A DNA stretch of 64,000 bases from Calonectria ilicicola (Eukaryota; Ascomycota; Sordariomycetes; Hypocreales; Nectriaceae). This document shows, piece after piece, positions 1 to 12,617 of the stretch. The translations under genes were made by a program, and so were the position numbers. The stretch is from assembly GCA_020809705.1 (NCBI GenBank), contig CP085829.1:3224001-3288000 (forward strand), given 5' to 3'. The first letter of the stretch is position 1, and each line of letters opens with the position of its first letter. The notes under the pieces are model-generated. The model did not search any database, was not told where the DNA came from, and saw only the letters and a program-made list of their open reading frames with translations.

Positions 1-1221
1 TCAGCGGAAGTTTCTGAAAAGAGCTTAGCCAGCTCAAGACAAGCATATCGCTTGGGCACGGCATGCCCCACAAGGCGTGCTGCTGGCAGTGCTGGCAGGG
101 GTCCTGCGTTGGTGACGCCCCCCAGCATGGTGGACGTTAATTAATGGCAGACCCACTCTCCCGTCGCATGAACTGCCGCTTAGTCATAGTGTCTGGACCA
201 CCTCTCGCACGGCATTGGTTGCTGGCTTTGCCCCAGACCCTCGTGTTGGATCTGCGCACCAACGTTTCGTGCTCGAAGTGCCGGAGATCTTTAAAAGATC
301 GAAAGCCTCGTGTCCCCAACGGCCGTATTAATAACTAATAGCAAACGTCATTGCTTATCCCTCCCTCAGGCTCAGCCCCTGCTCCGTCCGATCCGTCGGC
401 GGCCGGCTTTCCCGACCTCCGTGAAAACTTTGCTTCAAGCCGCATGGCCCCGGTCTAAAGGGATTTTTTTTTTCAGGCCTTTCAGTGTTGTAGTTGTCCC
501 GTTGGAGTAATGCAGCTGTAGATTCCCACGTTTTTCTTCGGTATATTGTTCCTGCGTCGGCTTTTTAATCCCAGCTCCCTTCACGGGCCACCCCCAAATC
601 GAGCAAGCGAATTTCACGGAGCTTTTGAGCAACTTAATCCACGCGGCTTGTTCCGAATGACGAAATATGTTAGCTGTATTCTTATTCTAGAATCACGGAC
701 GTCCTGTTCATCCTATCTCATCTCGCTCCCACTCCCCACACACTGTAAACCAAGCCTGACTAAGCGGCAGAAGCATAGTTCCTATCTTTTGCGAGTGCGA
801 ACGCACGTCAGATTCAGGTGGGGCCCGGCTGCGTCCGCCCAAAGGAGGCACCTGTCAAGTAGAAGTCGGAAATCTGGTCCTGTTCGGTCGAGCCAACTTC
901 CGTGCCGGTCTTGAAAACAAGTGCGACTGGGTTGCTGTGGACCTCTATCGGGGTCGAAATGAAGTCCGAATTCACCTTTGATTTGTAAATGGATCATATA
1001 GATAGCCCCTTGATCGCGCTCAGTGTCCAGTTTAGAATAGAACATTCAATCAATTAATTCCTTTACCTCTTTTAATTCTATTTATTCCAGTGTGCCTTTT
1101 CCCTCTTTTTCGTTTCCACAGAGTGCTGCTTTGCTAGGCGTCTGTGGCTACGTCTCTCAAGCCACGTTGGAACGAGGCCCCCAATCCATCATCATCATCG
1201 ATACACCAACAACCAGCAACC
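1..1221. promoter_or_regulatory. Intergenic region, probable promoter of the ABC transporter gene
   Basis: No gene was recognised. Short open frames occur on both strands, none with a recognisable domain or convincing splice pattern. A pyrimidine-rich stretch at about 1058-1125 precedes the transporter start, as is common in filamentous-fungal promoters and 5' leaders. The frame of the transporter stays open upstream to a GTG at 1144, but the first ATG is at 1222, so this segment is treated as leader. The promoter role is inferred from position. Confidence 0.4.
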
Positions 1222-4200
1222 ATGGAGTCTGACGGTGATGGATCCCAGACCGTGTACGACAAGTCGGGTATGCACGAGAATGACGACCCCGAGTGGGCCT
1301 TGAAGCCAAAAGTCGCCGCATTCAAGGAACGAGACCAGGCATCCGGATTTCCTGATCGCAAGCTGGGTGTCACGTGGCAGAACTTGACAGTCGATGTCAT
1401 CAGCGCCGACGCCGCCATCCACGAAAACTTCGTTTCCCAATTCAACATTCCCAAGCAAATTCAAGAATCCCGACACAAGCCCCCGCTGAAGACTATTCTC
1501 GACAAGAGCCATGGATGTGTTAAGCCTGGAGAGATGCTGCTTGTTCTTGGGCGGCCGGGTTCTGGGTGCACGACTTTGCTAAACATGCTTGCTAACAAGC
1601 GACGAGGATACAAGAGTGTTACTGGAGATGTCAACTACGGATCAATGACTGCTGATGAGGCCAAACAATACCGAGGCCAGATTGTCATGAACAGTGAAGA
1701 AGAGCTGTTCTTCCCTTCTCTCACTGTCGGACAGACTATGGATTTCGCAACCCGCCTGAAGATTCCCTTCAAGCTTCCCAATGGAATCACATCGGCGGAA
1801 GAGTACCGAAAAGAGAACCGTGACTTCTTGCTGCAATCTATGGGTATCGAACACACCCATGAGACCAAGGTTGGAAACGCCTTTGTGAGAGGTGTATCTG
1901 GTGGTGAGCGCAAGCGTGTCTCCATCATTGAGGCCTTGACCACCAACGGTTCCGTCTACTGCTGGGACAACTCCACGAGAGGTTTGGACGCTAGTTCTGC
2001 CTTGGAGTGGGCCAAGGCTATTCGAGCCATGACTGACGTGCTCGGCCTTGCTTCCATCGTCACCCTTTACCAGGCTGGAAACGGTATCTACAACCTTTTC
2101 GACAAGGTTCTGGTCCTTGACGAGGGCAAGCAGGTCTACTATGGCCCTATGAGAGAGGCTCGCCCCTTCATGGAAGATCTTGGCTTCATTTGCAATCATG
2201 GTGCTAATGTCGCGGACTACCTGACTGGTGTTACCGTGCCCACTGAGCGTGCCATCCGAGAAGGCTTCGAGAACCGATTCCCTCGCAACGCCAATGCGCT
2301 CCGCAGCGAGTACGAGAAGTCGCCCATCTACCAGCAAATGATTACCGAATATGACTACGCGAGCACGGCCGAGGCCAAGGAGAACACTGAAAAGTTTAAG
2401 GAAGCTGTTCGCATCGAGAAGGACAAGCGCCTCCCCAAGAACAGCTCCATGACTGTCGACTTTGTTCAACAGACGAAAGCTTGTATCAAGCGCCAATATC
2501 AGATTCTCTGGGGTGACAAGGCCACTTTTGTCATCAAGCAGGCTTCGACCGTTGTCCAGGCCCTCATTGGTGGATCGTTGTTCTACAATGCTCCTGGCAC
2601 CACTGCGGGCTTGTTCATCAAGGCTGGTTCTTGCTTCTTGGCCGTTCTGTTCAATGCGCTCCTGTCCATGTCTGAAGTTACCGACTCTTTCACCGGCCGC
2701 CCTGTCCTTCTGAAGCACAAGTCCTTCGCTCTGTTCCACCCATCTGCCTTCTGTATCGCCCAAATGACCGCCGATCTTCCTGTCATCCTGTTCCAAGTAT
2801 CTAGCTTCTCGCTAGTTTTATACTTTATGACCGGGTTGACCAGTGATGCTGGCGTGTTCTTTACTTTCTGGATTATTCTTGTCTCTATCACCATCGTAAG
2901 CGCCACCCCGCAAATATATTTGAGATGTTGTACTAACACCATATTCAGTGCATGACTGCCATGTTCCGAGCCATTGGCGCTGCTTTCAAAACCTTTGATG
3001 GCGCATCCAAAGTATCTGGTTTAATGGTCTCTGCTACCATTATGTACTGTGGTTACATGATCCAGAAGCCGTATATGCATGATTGGTTTGTGTGGATTTA
3101 CTGGATCAACCCTCTGTCATATGCATTCAATGCTCTGCTATCCAACGAGTTCCACAACAAGGTCATTCCTTGTGTCGGTAACAATTTGGTTCCAAATGGC
3201 CCTGGTGCTGATCCTGACCACCAGTCTTGTGCTGGTGTTGGTGGAGCCAAGCCTGGAGTCAACTACATCCTTGGTGATGACTACCTGGACTCTTTGTCTT
3301 ACAGCCATGCGGACCTATGGCGCAACTTTGGAATCATCTGGGTCTGGTGGGCACTATTTGTGGCTATTACCATCGTCTTCACCACCAGGTGGCGCAACTC
3401 TTCTGAGGATGGTCCCAGCCTGGTTATTCCCCGCGAAAATGCCCACCTCACTCCTGCTCTTCGCCAAACCGACGAGGAAGGCCAAGCTGGCGAGAAGGAG
3501 ACTGCTGTCGGTAGTGGTGGCCCTATCACCGAGGGAGAGTCTTCTGACGATGACAACCTCGTTCGCAACACCTCGGTATTCACCTGGAAAAACCTTTCTT
3601 ACACTGTCAAGACCCCATCTGGAGACCGCAAGCTTCTGGATAATGTTCAGGGTTGGGTCAAACCTGGTATGCTGGGTGCTCTGATGGGTGCTTCTGGTGC
3701 TGGAAAGACAACGCTTCTTGATGTTCTAGCTCAACGCAAGACTGAAGGTACTATCAACGGTTCTATCATGGTCGATGGTCGTCCTCTTCCTGTTTCCTTC
3801 CAGCGATCTGCGGGATACTGTGAACAGCTTGATGTTCATGAGCCCCATGCCACTGTTCGAGAAGCCCTGGAATTCTCTGCCCTTCTGCGTCAAAGCCGAG
3901 AGACCCCCCGTGAGGCGAAGCTCAAATATGTGGATACCATCATCGATCTCCTTGAGCTTCACGACCTTGCTGACACTCTAATCGGTGATGTTGGTGCTGG
4001 CCTGAGTGTTGAACAGCGCAAGCGTGTTACCATTGGCGTTGAACTTGTCTCCAAACCCAGTATCCTGATCTTCCTCGACGAACCTACTTCCGGTCTTGAT
4101 GGCCAGTCTGCTTACAACACCATGCGTTTCCTTCGAAAGCTCGCTGCTGTTGGCCAGGCCGTTCTTGTCACCATTCACCAGCCTTCTGCTCAGCTCTTCG

Positions 4201-5477
4201 CCCAGTTCGACACCCTCCTGCTCCTTGCCAAGGGTGGCAAGACTGTCTACTTTGGTGAAATTGGTGAACAAGCCAAGATTATTAAGGATTATTTCGGTCG
4301 CTACGGAGCTCCGTGCCCCAAGGACTCTAACCCTGCTGAGCACATGATTGATGTCGTCTCTGGACACCTGTCCCAAGGAAAGGACTGGAATGAAGTTTGG
4401 CTGGCATCTCCCGAGCACGAAGCCGTTAGCAATGAACTTGACCGCATCATTGCCGATGCTGCATCCAAGCCTCCTGGAACTGTCGATGATGGTCACGAGT
4501 TTGCTATGCCCATGTGGGATCAGATTAAGTTGGTGACCCAGCGCATGAACGTCGCTCTCTACCGCAACACAGACTACGTCAATAACAAGCTCTCTCTCCA
4601 CATCTCGTCTGCCCTTTTCAACGGTTTCACCTTCTGGATGGTTGGAGATTCGGTTGGAGAGATGCAGCTCAAGATGTTCACTGTTTTCAACTTCATCTTC
4701 GTCGCTCCTGGTGTTATGGCTCAGCTTCAGCCCCTCTTCATCCACCGACGAGACATTTTTGAGACTCGCGAGAAGAAATCAAAGATGTACTCATGGGTGT
4801 CATTTGTCACAGGCCTAATCGTTTCCGAAATCCCTTACCTGTGCATCTGCGCTGTCTTGTATTATGTCTGCTGGTATTACACTGTTGGATTTCCCAGTGA
4901 TTCTAGCCGCGCCGGAGCAACCTTCTTTGTCATGCTCATGTATGAGTTTGTCTACACTGGAATTGGTCAATTTGTCGCTGCTTACGCCCCTAACGAAGTG
5001 TTTGCCTCGCTGGTTAACCCTCTCCTGCTTGGTACCCTTGTCTCCTTCTGTGGTATCCTGGTGCCGTACGCGCAGATCCAAACCTTCTGGCGTTACTGGA
5101 TTTACTGGATGAATCCTTATAACTACCTCATGGGCAGCATGCTCATCTTTGATCTCTGGGGTGCCGATATCAAGTGTTCAGACAAGGAATTTTCTCGATT
5201 TGACCCCCCCAGCAACATGACCTGCGCAGAGTATCTGACAGACTATCTCAAGTCCGGCCTTGGCAGCGTTAGCAATCTTGTCAATCCCGACGCGACTGCT
5301 GAATGCAAGGTGTGCCAATACACCAAGGCTGAGGATTACCTTCGCACCATGAATCTGAAGGAGTACTACTACGGCTGGAGAGATGCCGCCATCGTCGTCA
5401 TCTTCGTTCTCAGCTCGTATGGTATGGTGTACCTGCTGATGAAGCTCCGAACCAAGACCTCCAAGAAGGCGGAGTAA
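1222..5477 (+). CDS. PDR-type (ABCG) multidrug ABC transporter, full length
   Basis: Two exons, 1222-2895 and 2949-5477, joined by a 53-nt intron (GTAAG...TTCAG), give a protein of about 1400 residues, near the usual 1400-1500 for the family. The order is NBD1-TMD1-NBD2-TMD2, the reverse topology of fungal PDR pumps in the plasma membrane. NBD1 is the degenerate one: Walker A is GRPGSGCTT (Cys for Lys, about residues 110-118), the signature VSGGE lies at about 225-229, and Walker B reads WDNSTRGLD with Asn for the catalytic Glu. NBD2 has a normal Walker [10 protein letters not shown] (about 805-813) and LDEPTSGLD, but a weak signature LSVEQRKR. This asymmetry is standard for Pdr5/Cdr1/AtrB-like pumps. 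The N-terminal half resembles the AtrB group from memory; no alignment was run. Likely substrates are azoles, toxicants or secondary metabolites (inference). The start is the first ATG in frame. Confidence 0.96.
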
Positions 5478-5932
5478 GAAAGAAAAATAAATTGAAAATC
5501 AAATTGATATAGATTTGGTCGTTCTGCGGAGTTCTATACATAGACTATAGAGTATCTGGGAGGTTCGAGCCGCCCGAAAGTTGTGCCATTGCACGAGATT
5601 GTTCTTTTGTTTTCATGGGAATAGACTAGTATGTACCTAGCATATGATGCCTTGGTTATCTATAATGCAAAAAACTTTACGTTCTACCTTGTAAATATTC
5701 AATATATGTGCGTTTGATTTTAATTTGTGAGAATGGTTAATAATGGTGAATGATTCAAAGGGTTGTGATTCGATCAAGGAGTAATACATTTACTATAGTC
5801 GGAACCTCAGCAGAGATTTCTCGGAAGATTACACGATTCTGTGACAAGATATGTGCTAATTGGTGCCGCCCCATGACTCCGTGGTAAAAGTCAAAACAAA
5901 TAAAACTCCATGCTCATGCGATCAATGGGTAT
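5478..5932. other. Intergenic region between convergent genes
   Basis: This AT-rich stretch holds the 3' ends of the ABC transporter (plus) and the kinase (minus). Several AATAAA-like strings occur just after the transporter stop. No coding region was recognised. Confidence 0.5.
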
Positions 5933-7500
5933 TCAAGTCAACCGGGTATCCTCGAGGTATCCAAATCCAGTGGCCCTGTGGCGTCCGACAGACTTTAGCC
6001 ACGCGTCATCTAATAATTCCTTTGCGGTAGCACGCTTCTCTGGCAACCAAGTTAACATCCTTCGCGCAAACTTGACAAATAGGGCGCGCTCCGGTCCTTC
6101 GAGCATCGGCGTTGAGTTTGAAAGGGTGAACATTTCGTCGGGGATGAGCTCAGGGAACTTGAAGACACCTTTGAACGGTCAGCACCTTGGCTTGGTAATG
6201 TTGTTAGAAAGCGAACGTACCTTGATCATTATAGAATTCGGAGAGTGCTTCGCGATCGGCTCGGGCTAGTAGTTCTGCGGGAGGCGGCCCCAGCAGACGA
6301 ATCATCTGAGCGAATCTGTTCTTCTGTGAGAACCTACAGCTTCCCGGCACGCGCCCACTGAGCAAATTGACGTCTCCTAAAAGCTCCCAAAGCTGCACAG
6401 GCTTGTTAGCTTCGATCTGGTACTTGTAAGATACCCCGGAAGCACATACTACTAGACCCAGGTTCCAAATATCAGCCGAGTAGGTCCAACCAGCTTTGAG
6501 CATCACTTCGGGTGCGGTGTACTCGCGGGGCTGGATGCGGTGGTTGTGCTGTTGAGCTACATCTCCCCTGACAGCCAGGCCAAAGTCGGTAAGCTTGACG
6601 TATCCGATGTCTCCCCTCAGGTGTCCGAAGCTGTTTCGCGACTCATACACTGGACGGCCGTTTCGTTCTTGACCCGGGGCAGGATTCGCATCTTGACGCT
6701 GGACGTAGTCTTCAAGCACTTGGGAATCCTCAAATGGGACCATGAAGTGGTCTCCTTTGAGATCTGGTTGACGTGTTAGCTGTATGTTAGGGGGAAAGAT
6801 TCATAAGACGGCTGAGTGTGAGTCTTACCAGTGTGGATGACTTTGCATTCGGAATGGAGAAAATCTAGAGACTTGAGCATACTAGGGAGCACCGCCTTGA
6901 TCGTACGTGGCTGAACAAGATTGGTGAGACCACTTTGCTGTCCGAGCATCCAGAGCGGCTGTCGAAGTGGCTCAAATGTCATGCAAATATGCTTGCCTTC
7001 TGGGCCATCTATCTCGAAGGAGTCCAGGACTGGGCGCACATACTGTCGGCCTAAGTGAGATGTCTCTGCTGTAAACATCGTCTCGGAGATTTCAATCTCG
7101 CGGCGTGCTGCAGCTTGGGTAGCGGGAGTGTTGTTGGTAATCTTGAGGGCCACGTATCGTTCATTCTGCCATGGAAGCCTGTTTTATGGATGGTCAGTCA
7201 TGTGTGTTGGGGAATGCCTGGAAACGCTGCTTACCAGTGGGTTTGTTTAGCAAGCCAGACCGTGGAGCCAGTACCCCATCCCAGTTTAGAAAGAAGCTGA
7301 TACTTGTTGATGAGGGTGTCGCCAATATGAGCCGGATAAAAGTCCCCAGATTTGTAGTTGCGACAATTTTCCTCTTCGAATGCTCGCGGAGATCGAATGC
7401 TCGAAAGTTTCCTCAACCCGCGCTCACATCCTTGGACACTGAATCTCTCGTGTTTGGCGAGGGATCGGTAGAGAGCCGGCGTGACTAAGCTGAATCGCAT
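5933..7500 (-). CDS. SRPK-like serine/threonine protein kinase
   Basis: Five exons (7500-7235, 7178-6829, 6763-6450, 6392-6221, 6168-5933) separated by introns of 52-65 nt join in phase to a 445-residue protein. The kinase core begins with the glycine loop LGWGTGSTVWLA, followed by the VALKI lysine, a Glu-rich helix C, the catalytic loop HTDLK, the DFGLA motif and an APEV/DIWNLG activation-segment end. The HTD loop, the insert after it and the short C-lobe fit the fungal SRPK-like family, which phosphorylates SR-type proteins or unknown substrates. The canonical Asn of HxDLKxxN is His here (HTDLKGDH), which may weaken metal binding. The 57-nt intron 3 is a multiple of three with no stop, so the unspliced frame also stays open. 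The N terminus looks mitochondrial-like (Arg-rich, few acidic residues) but this is uncertain. Confidence 0.9.
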
Positions 7501-9325
7501 GATGAAGGTGAAGAAATGTTGATCAGTTGGACGAATCAAGTGATGGATGGGTTGCTGCCTTGTCAAGCCGAATCAAATCGAGGTGTGCAAGTGTAGGTTG
7601 GTTCAGTTTTGGTGGAAGGCAGGACCCAAGAGAAGGAGGAACTTTTTCCCTTCCTCGGAGCAACTAGACAAGAAATGGAGGAGAATTGGGCCATTTTATC
7701 AGATGCCGGAACATTCCTATAGGTGACCATTATCCGGGGTAAGTCATGTTTGTGGACTGAGGTGCGAATAGTGTCTCTCGGATTGTGTCGGTTAACTTCT
7801 TGTCCGGGCAGATGGATGCTCATTCTTGGCGGGTGAGTTCGCGGCTGACTTTGGGGAGCCCCAGGAAATCTGGGGTGTTCTTTGCCAATGATGCCTCCAG
7901 CGGGCTTCCCCGCAGCCCTAGTGGGGTGAGCTCTGATGGGCATCAGGCCACTGGACGAAAATGTTCCAGTGGCGATCGATTGGGGGTGGTCTGGGGAACA
8001 GAAGATGAAAGTTGATTCGTTGTCCATGGCAACAATTGGAGAAGCGACACAGCAAGAAAAGGTGAGAAGACTGGCCCATTACTCCAACAATGGCTGAATT
8101 GGTTGCATTTGTCATTTCGACGCCGTGTCGCAATTCACCGCAGGAGACACGACAAGCAAGTTATGTGCGTACCCCAAAAACAACACTGGGGCCCCGCATC
8201 TAGTTATTGAAGGAACTGGGATGCTCTAGGCTGGCTGCGGGGAGCATGAAGTCGCGTTGGCTAGCATTTGACCGGGTCTAACGGACTCAAGACATGAGCT
8301 GTTGTGGCCACTGCAGGCCATGCCACTTTTTGTCCCGAATCTTACCTTGCCGCCTTTGCATGTCACCAGAGCCATCATGAGATTTATATTTCAATATCAT
8401 GTGCCACCATTTGTCTAGAACCAATCGTTTCCTAATACAATTATTTTACGTCCAGGCCAATTAAGCCCTGTGAGGCTTCACAAAGACAATGGGACAAGCC
8501 ATGCCCGATAGCAGAGAGGGGACCTATGCGCCCCAGAACTCACTTCTGGCCAGCCCCGCTCACCATCTCAATCGCCGTCGATCGTTCTCATAGTAGGCTC
8601 CCCATATTTAACCTTAGGCTACTTCTAAACAGAGATCCAACATGGGATCTCTAATTCTTCGTTGTAGCTTGAATTGTCCCTCCCTCTGGGCATTTTTGGC
8701 AAAAAAACGTTGCGCATATCCACGTAAATAAAAAGACGTGCTCAGAAATAATCCGCGGAAAATGAACCCCTCAAAATAAAAATTGAAATGAGATGCAATT
8801 ATTTATTTATTATCTCATTTTTCTGGGGCTAGTTTTGACGTGGGACTGAGAGAGCCCCGGCGAAATATATCTCACACCAGCCTCCCTTCCGTTGAGGCTC
8901 GAGAATTTTGGAGTTACAGTAGGTGGGGCGCGTGCTGAGACCAGTGAGCGATGGCTTGTGTCAGTCTCACCTACTAATGCAAAGCTACCTTATGCGTGAC
9001 TTCGCTTCAGTTAAAATACATCTATTGACAAAAGAAGCTCATGGCTTCGCTTTGTAATTTCATAGTTATCATCTTGTTGAGCTGGTCGAAAAAGACATTG
9101 GGTAAGCAATTGGCTCATAGACCCCCTCGGCGCCGCACATTGTGCCGAGCCCGACTGGGGCTAGGTTCGTTTGGTGAGTCACGTTATCTTTGTGCTTCCT
9201 CCACCCCAGGCATCATGATTCCTTCACTTTGAAGCTTCCTTGTCGAATTTCTAGCTTGAGACACCATCTAATTATCTTCAATCTTTGCCTCCCAAACTTT
9301 TCACATCTTGCAAACACACCGCAAC
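7501..9325. other. Intergenic region with divergent promoters
   Basis: About 1.8 kb lies between the divergently oriented kinase and acetyltransferase genes. No open frame with a recognisable domain was found. Two short inverted repeats are visible: an 8-bp-arm hairpin at 8631-8652 and a 9-bp-arm, AT-loop hairpin at 8786-8820. It probably contains both promoters. Confidence 0.4.
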
Positions 9326-10211
9326 ATGCCATCAGAAAGCCAAGTCCATCTTATTCCATGGGACCCTGATTCCGAGGCCCACGCTAATAGACTATTCGAG
9401 CAACGCGAACTCTGCGGTTGGGACACTGACAAGATATTTACCTGGAGTGAAATGCAAAGAATTGGCTCCAAGTGCCTGTTTTGGATTGTAAGCGTCTCTT
9501 CACAATCGTAGATGACTTGAGCCAAAGTTAATCATTACTAATGCGCGATATAGACGACGCCAATTGAAGGCATTGAGGCTGGGGAGGATCAAAAACTAGA
9601 GACAACTATTTTCTCCAAGGTTTGCTACACTCTAAGCCACCCAAAAATACTGTAACTCACCACTACACAGGATAAGACCCCGTTGCAGGATACTGGAGCT
9701 TTTCTCCGAGGAACTGCTCGAACGCCCACCCACCAGTTCTTTCATCCCGTCGGCCACATTTCGCTCGACTCCGAAAACCCTGGCGCCCAAAAAGTGGACT
9801 TGAAAATCGAATCCGAGAAGATATACTGGATCAAAACCTTTTACGTGCTAAAAGCCTTCCAGAGCAAAGGTCTCGGGCGCGCTGCCATGGACGTTGTGGA
9901 GACAATGGCCATTGAGGAACCGCTCTGCGCCCGAACGCTGGGCCTTGATACCGTTGAAAGAGAGGACGCCATTATGCTGGAAATGCTCAAAAGCGGGAAA
10001 CCGCCAAAGGTACGATTGAATCATTGAGACTTGAAATCCAACTTACGAAGACGTGCTCACCTAGATTGTCGGCGTGCAGATGACCAATCAAGAATGGTAC
10101 CAAAGGAGGGGCTACGAGGTCATAAAGACAGTGCAAAACCTGTACCATGGACCAGGGGACAATGATTTCCCAGATTTTAAGGCAGTTTTTATGAAGAAGG
10201 ATATCGCATAA
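9326..10211 (+). CDS. GNAT-family N-acetyltransferase
   Basis: Four exons (9326-9487, 9554-9619, 9671-10009, 10065-10211) with introns of 66, 51 and 55 nt join in phase to 237 residues. The second intron has an unusual GTTTGC donor, but frame continuity and the following acceptor support it. The acetyl-CoA-binding motif QSKGLGRAAM (about residues 140-149) follows a beta-strand rich in aromatic residues (IYWIKTFYVL), the typical motif A layout of GNAT enzymes. A C-terminal WYQRRGYEVI stretch matches motif B, where Tyr serves as general acid. The substrate cannot be told from sequence; small-molecule amines or polyamines are possible. The start ATG follows an AC-rich leader. Neighbours give no pathway context. 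Confidence 0.88.
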
Positions 10212-11551
10212 TTATGCACAGCACCTGTGCCGCACCTTGTATATCCACATACGGAAATCTTCGACGAGCCTCTGTGGGGATCCAAGCACGACAGGCTTGT
10301 TGTTGTTGTTCGAGCAGCGAGATTGGATGACACTATAGCCGAAATTATTACATAAAACTTTTCAAACACAATTTCAACAAGTTCTTCAAAGCAAATAACA
10401 CATGAAAGCTCGGAATTATTCTGCTGCGGAGAAGAAGACCCATGTCTTGTCGCATGTGAGATGCGTGAGTCAGGCGCCGAAACTAAATTGCATCCAGGGA
10501 AATATAGCCGCTGACATAAACTCGTTTCGAGTTAGCTCGAAGGTGAAGTAATTAATATGAAAAAGTTGTGGAAACTTTTCTTTCTCATGTCACGGACTAA
10601 CACGCTGTTGCAGAATATGCTTGCTTCTGAGAAAAAAGAAGAATAGAAGAACGAAAGGAAACAAAAAAAAAACCCCGCAAAGGAAATAATGAATATTGGG
10701 ACAAAAAGAACCCAATGTGATACAATTCAAAATATGCGACAGGTCGCTAGCTACCTTGCTAAATGGTCAGTGATTCTTCTGAAAGTATCCCTCTCAGGCG
10801 CGGATTGAACCCCTCCGGCCGCCCAATTCGGAATCAATTCTAGGGCGGGCTTTCCCGACAATCAAAGGTCAGTTGTGACATTTCCTTATGCAGGAATTGA
10901 TGTACATATTGCGATTGTAATCATTTATCACGTCATCTTGACTGAAAGAGGGTGTGGACGAGGCGGCCGAGTGCCTTGGCTTGTCTACGGTTTCATTGGG
11001 ACCTGAACCCAACTCTTGGCTTAGCTTAACCATAAATCTTACGCAAAGGAAATTGCAGATTCCATGTGAAGTTTTCAAGCATCCCAGCCGCGGCACACTG
11101 ATCCAGATCTTCCCCGCGTGACCCCCTGTCATTCGATCTGGGTTCCCCTCTTTGCCTTACCACTTTGGGCAATCATCAACACTTCTGATCCCAGTATGAA
11201 GTTATATTCGCTTCGCTCTATAGGCAATTATAGGTAGTTCATGTCCGATCACTTTTAGGGTAAGCGAATTGCTTCCTTTTTCTGTCAGCACGTTCTGCGG
11301 TCAACGGTCCTTTTTGAGGCAACGGAAGTGAAGGCCGTGAGTTACTTCTTTCGAAACCATGACCCTTGACTAAGAAATTGATTTTAATAGAAATGAAGTA
11401 GGTCATATGGATATTAAAATCATTTAAAGTATCGTTATGCCCCCGACTTTCAAAATCTACTTCTCCTCAGCCTCGATAAGTCGTCAATAAAAAACCAAGA
11501 CAAACAATAAGATCTTGATCCCAATTCCATCAAACTTTTCCAACATTCAAG
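10212..11551. other. Intergenic region, probable promoter of the HsbA-like gene
   Basis: No coding region was recognised in 1.3 kb. The segment from about 10500 to 10750 is A-rich. A TATA-less, AC-rich leader (about 11460-11551) precedes the next ATG. Confidence 0.4.
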
Positions 11552-12061
11552 ATGATGCTCTCTAAGCTCTTCACTTTGGCTACTCTGGCCTCGACCGCCT
11601 TTGCCTCGGGTGCTACCATTGTCACTGCTTTGGGTGTTATCTCAACTACTGCCTCAAGCCTCGACGACACTGTGTCTGCTTGGGACGGCAGCATCGCTGG
11701 TACTACGACCATTGTCACTCTTTCCAACCAACTTCTTTCCGACACCGAAGACGGCACCACCGTTGCCAACGCATCCGACGATCTCAGCGTCTCTGAGGCC
11801 CTGGATGTTGCATCAGCAACCACCAGCCTCGCTGATGTTGTAGAGGCTGCTCTTGACGCCGTCGTTGCTGCCAAGTCCAAGTTTGACGCTTTAGGCATCA
11901 GCTCTATCATTTTGGATAACCTGCAACAGCAAAAGTCTGCCACCGAGACTTTTTCCGCTGCTGTCATTGCCAAGGTTCCCGAGTCGCTTCAGTCCACCGC
12001 TCAGACTCTGGTCCAGCCCATACTCAATGCATTTGATGAGGCAATCGCTGCTTACTCTTAG
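11552..12061 (+). CDS. Secreted HsbA-like hydrophobic surface-binding protein
   Basis: A single exon of 169 codons. The N terminus MMLSKLFTLATLASTAFASG is a clear signal peptide with a likely cleavage after AFA. The mature part is Ala/Ser/Thr/Val-rich, almost wholly alpha-helical in character, acidic and without cysteine. It has the length, composition and DTVSAW / PILNAFDEAI style of the HsbA family (fungal hydrophobic surface-binding protein A, first described in Aspergillus oryzae, where it binds hydrophobic polyesters and recruits cutinase). The role here is inferred from that family. Either of two adjacent ATG codons (11552 or 11555) could be the start. Confidence 0.85.
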   Translation: MMLSKLFTLATLASTAFASGATIVTALGVISTTASSLDDTVSAWDGSIAGTTTIVTLSNQLLSDTEDGTTVANASDDLSVSEALDVASATTSLADVVEAALDAVVAAKSKFDALGISSIILDNLQQQKSATETFSAAVIAKVPESLQSTAQTLVQPILNAFDEAIAAYS

Positions 12062-12617
12062 TTTTATTGACAGTATCAATTTTGGTCGCAGTTATACTCT
12101 CAAAGTGAAGAATACATGGTAATCTGCGGAGCAAGACTTTGGTTGTGATGGAATCTATCGCAAGGCTATGGAGGAAATTTATTTGGACCATGAACCCTAA
12201 CTAGCTATAATCTATAACGTCTGACGCTATAAGAGTTTATATCCGAAAAACATCCTCTGCAGTGAACATACCAGAGCCGAAGTCGACGCCGAGTTAACGT
12301 GAATGGCTGACCTGTGCCCAAACGCCGGGGTTGTACTGGAGAAATGCCTTGGGAACGATTGTGTTGACCCCGCAATACCTCCGAGTTTTTGTATTAGTCT
12401 TGCCTGCTGCTGTGTTGCTGTTTTACTGAGTTTTTCAACATCTCTTATCCAACTGTCCCAAGCGCACTGGTATGGGTTAGCCTTACCAGTCATACTGTCC
12501 TATCGGAGTCCATACCATGCTATTATAATCCGCCCTGGGTGATTGCTTCCGATGGTGTTTAACCGTAGGCTAACAGGTGCGCCATGAAACAGCGGTTGGT
12601 CGGGAACTTGCTTGGCT
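12062..12617. other. Intergenic region between convergent genes
   Basis: Shared 3' region of the HsbA-like gene (plus) and the phosphatase gene (minus). Short open frames only; nothing recognised. Confidence 0.5.

Noticed and set aside
1642..2796. 384-codon open frame antisense to the ABC transporter
   Set aside because: It is the mirror frame of a highly conserved, codon-biased gene. Its composition has no domain and the sense strand fully explains the region.
10740..11000. tRNA-like B-box strings (GGTTCAATCC in reverse near 10810; a GCGGCCGAGTG string near 10960)
   Set aside because: No matching A-box, acceptor stem or cloverleaf could be built around either.
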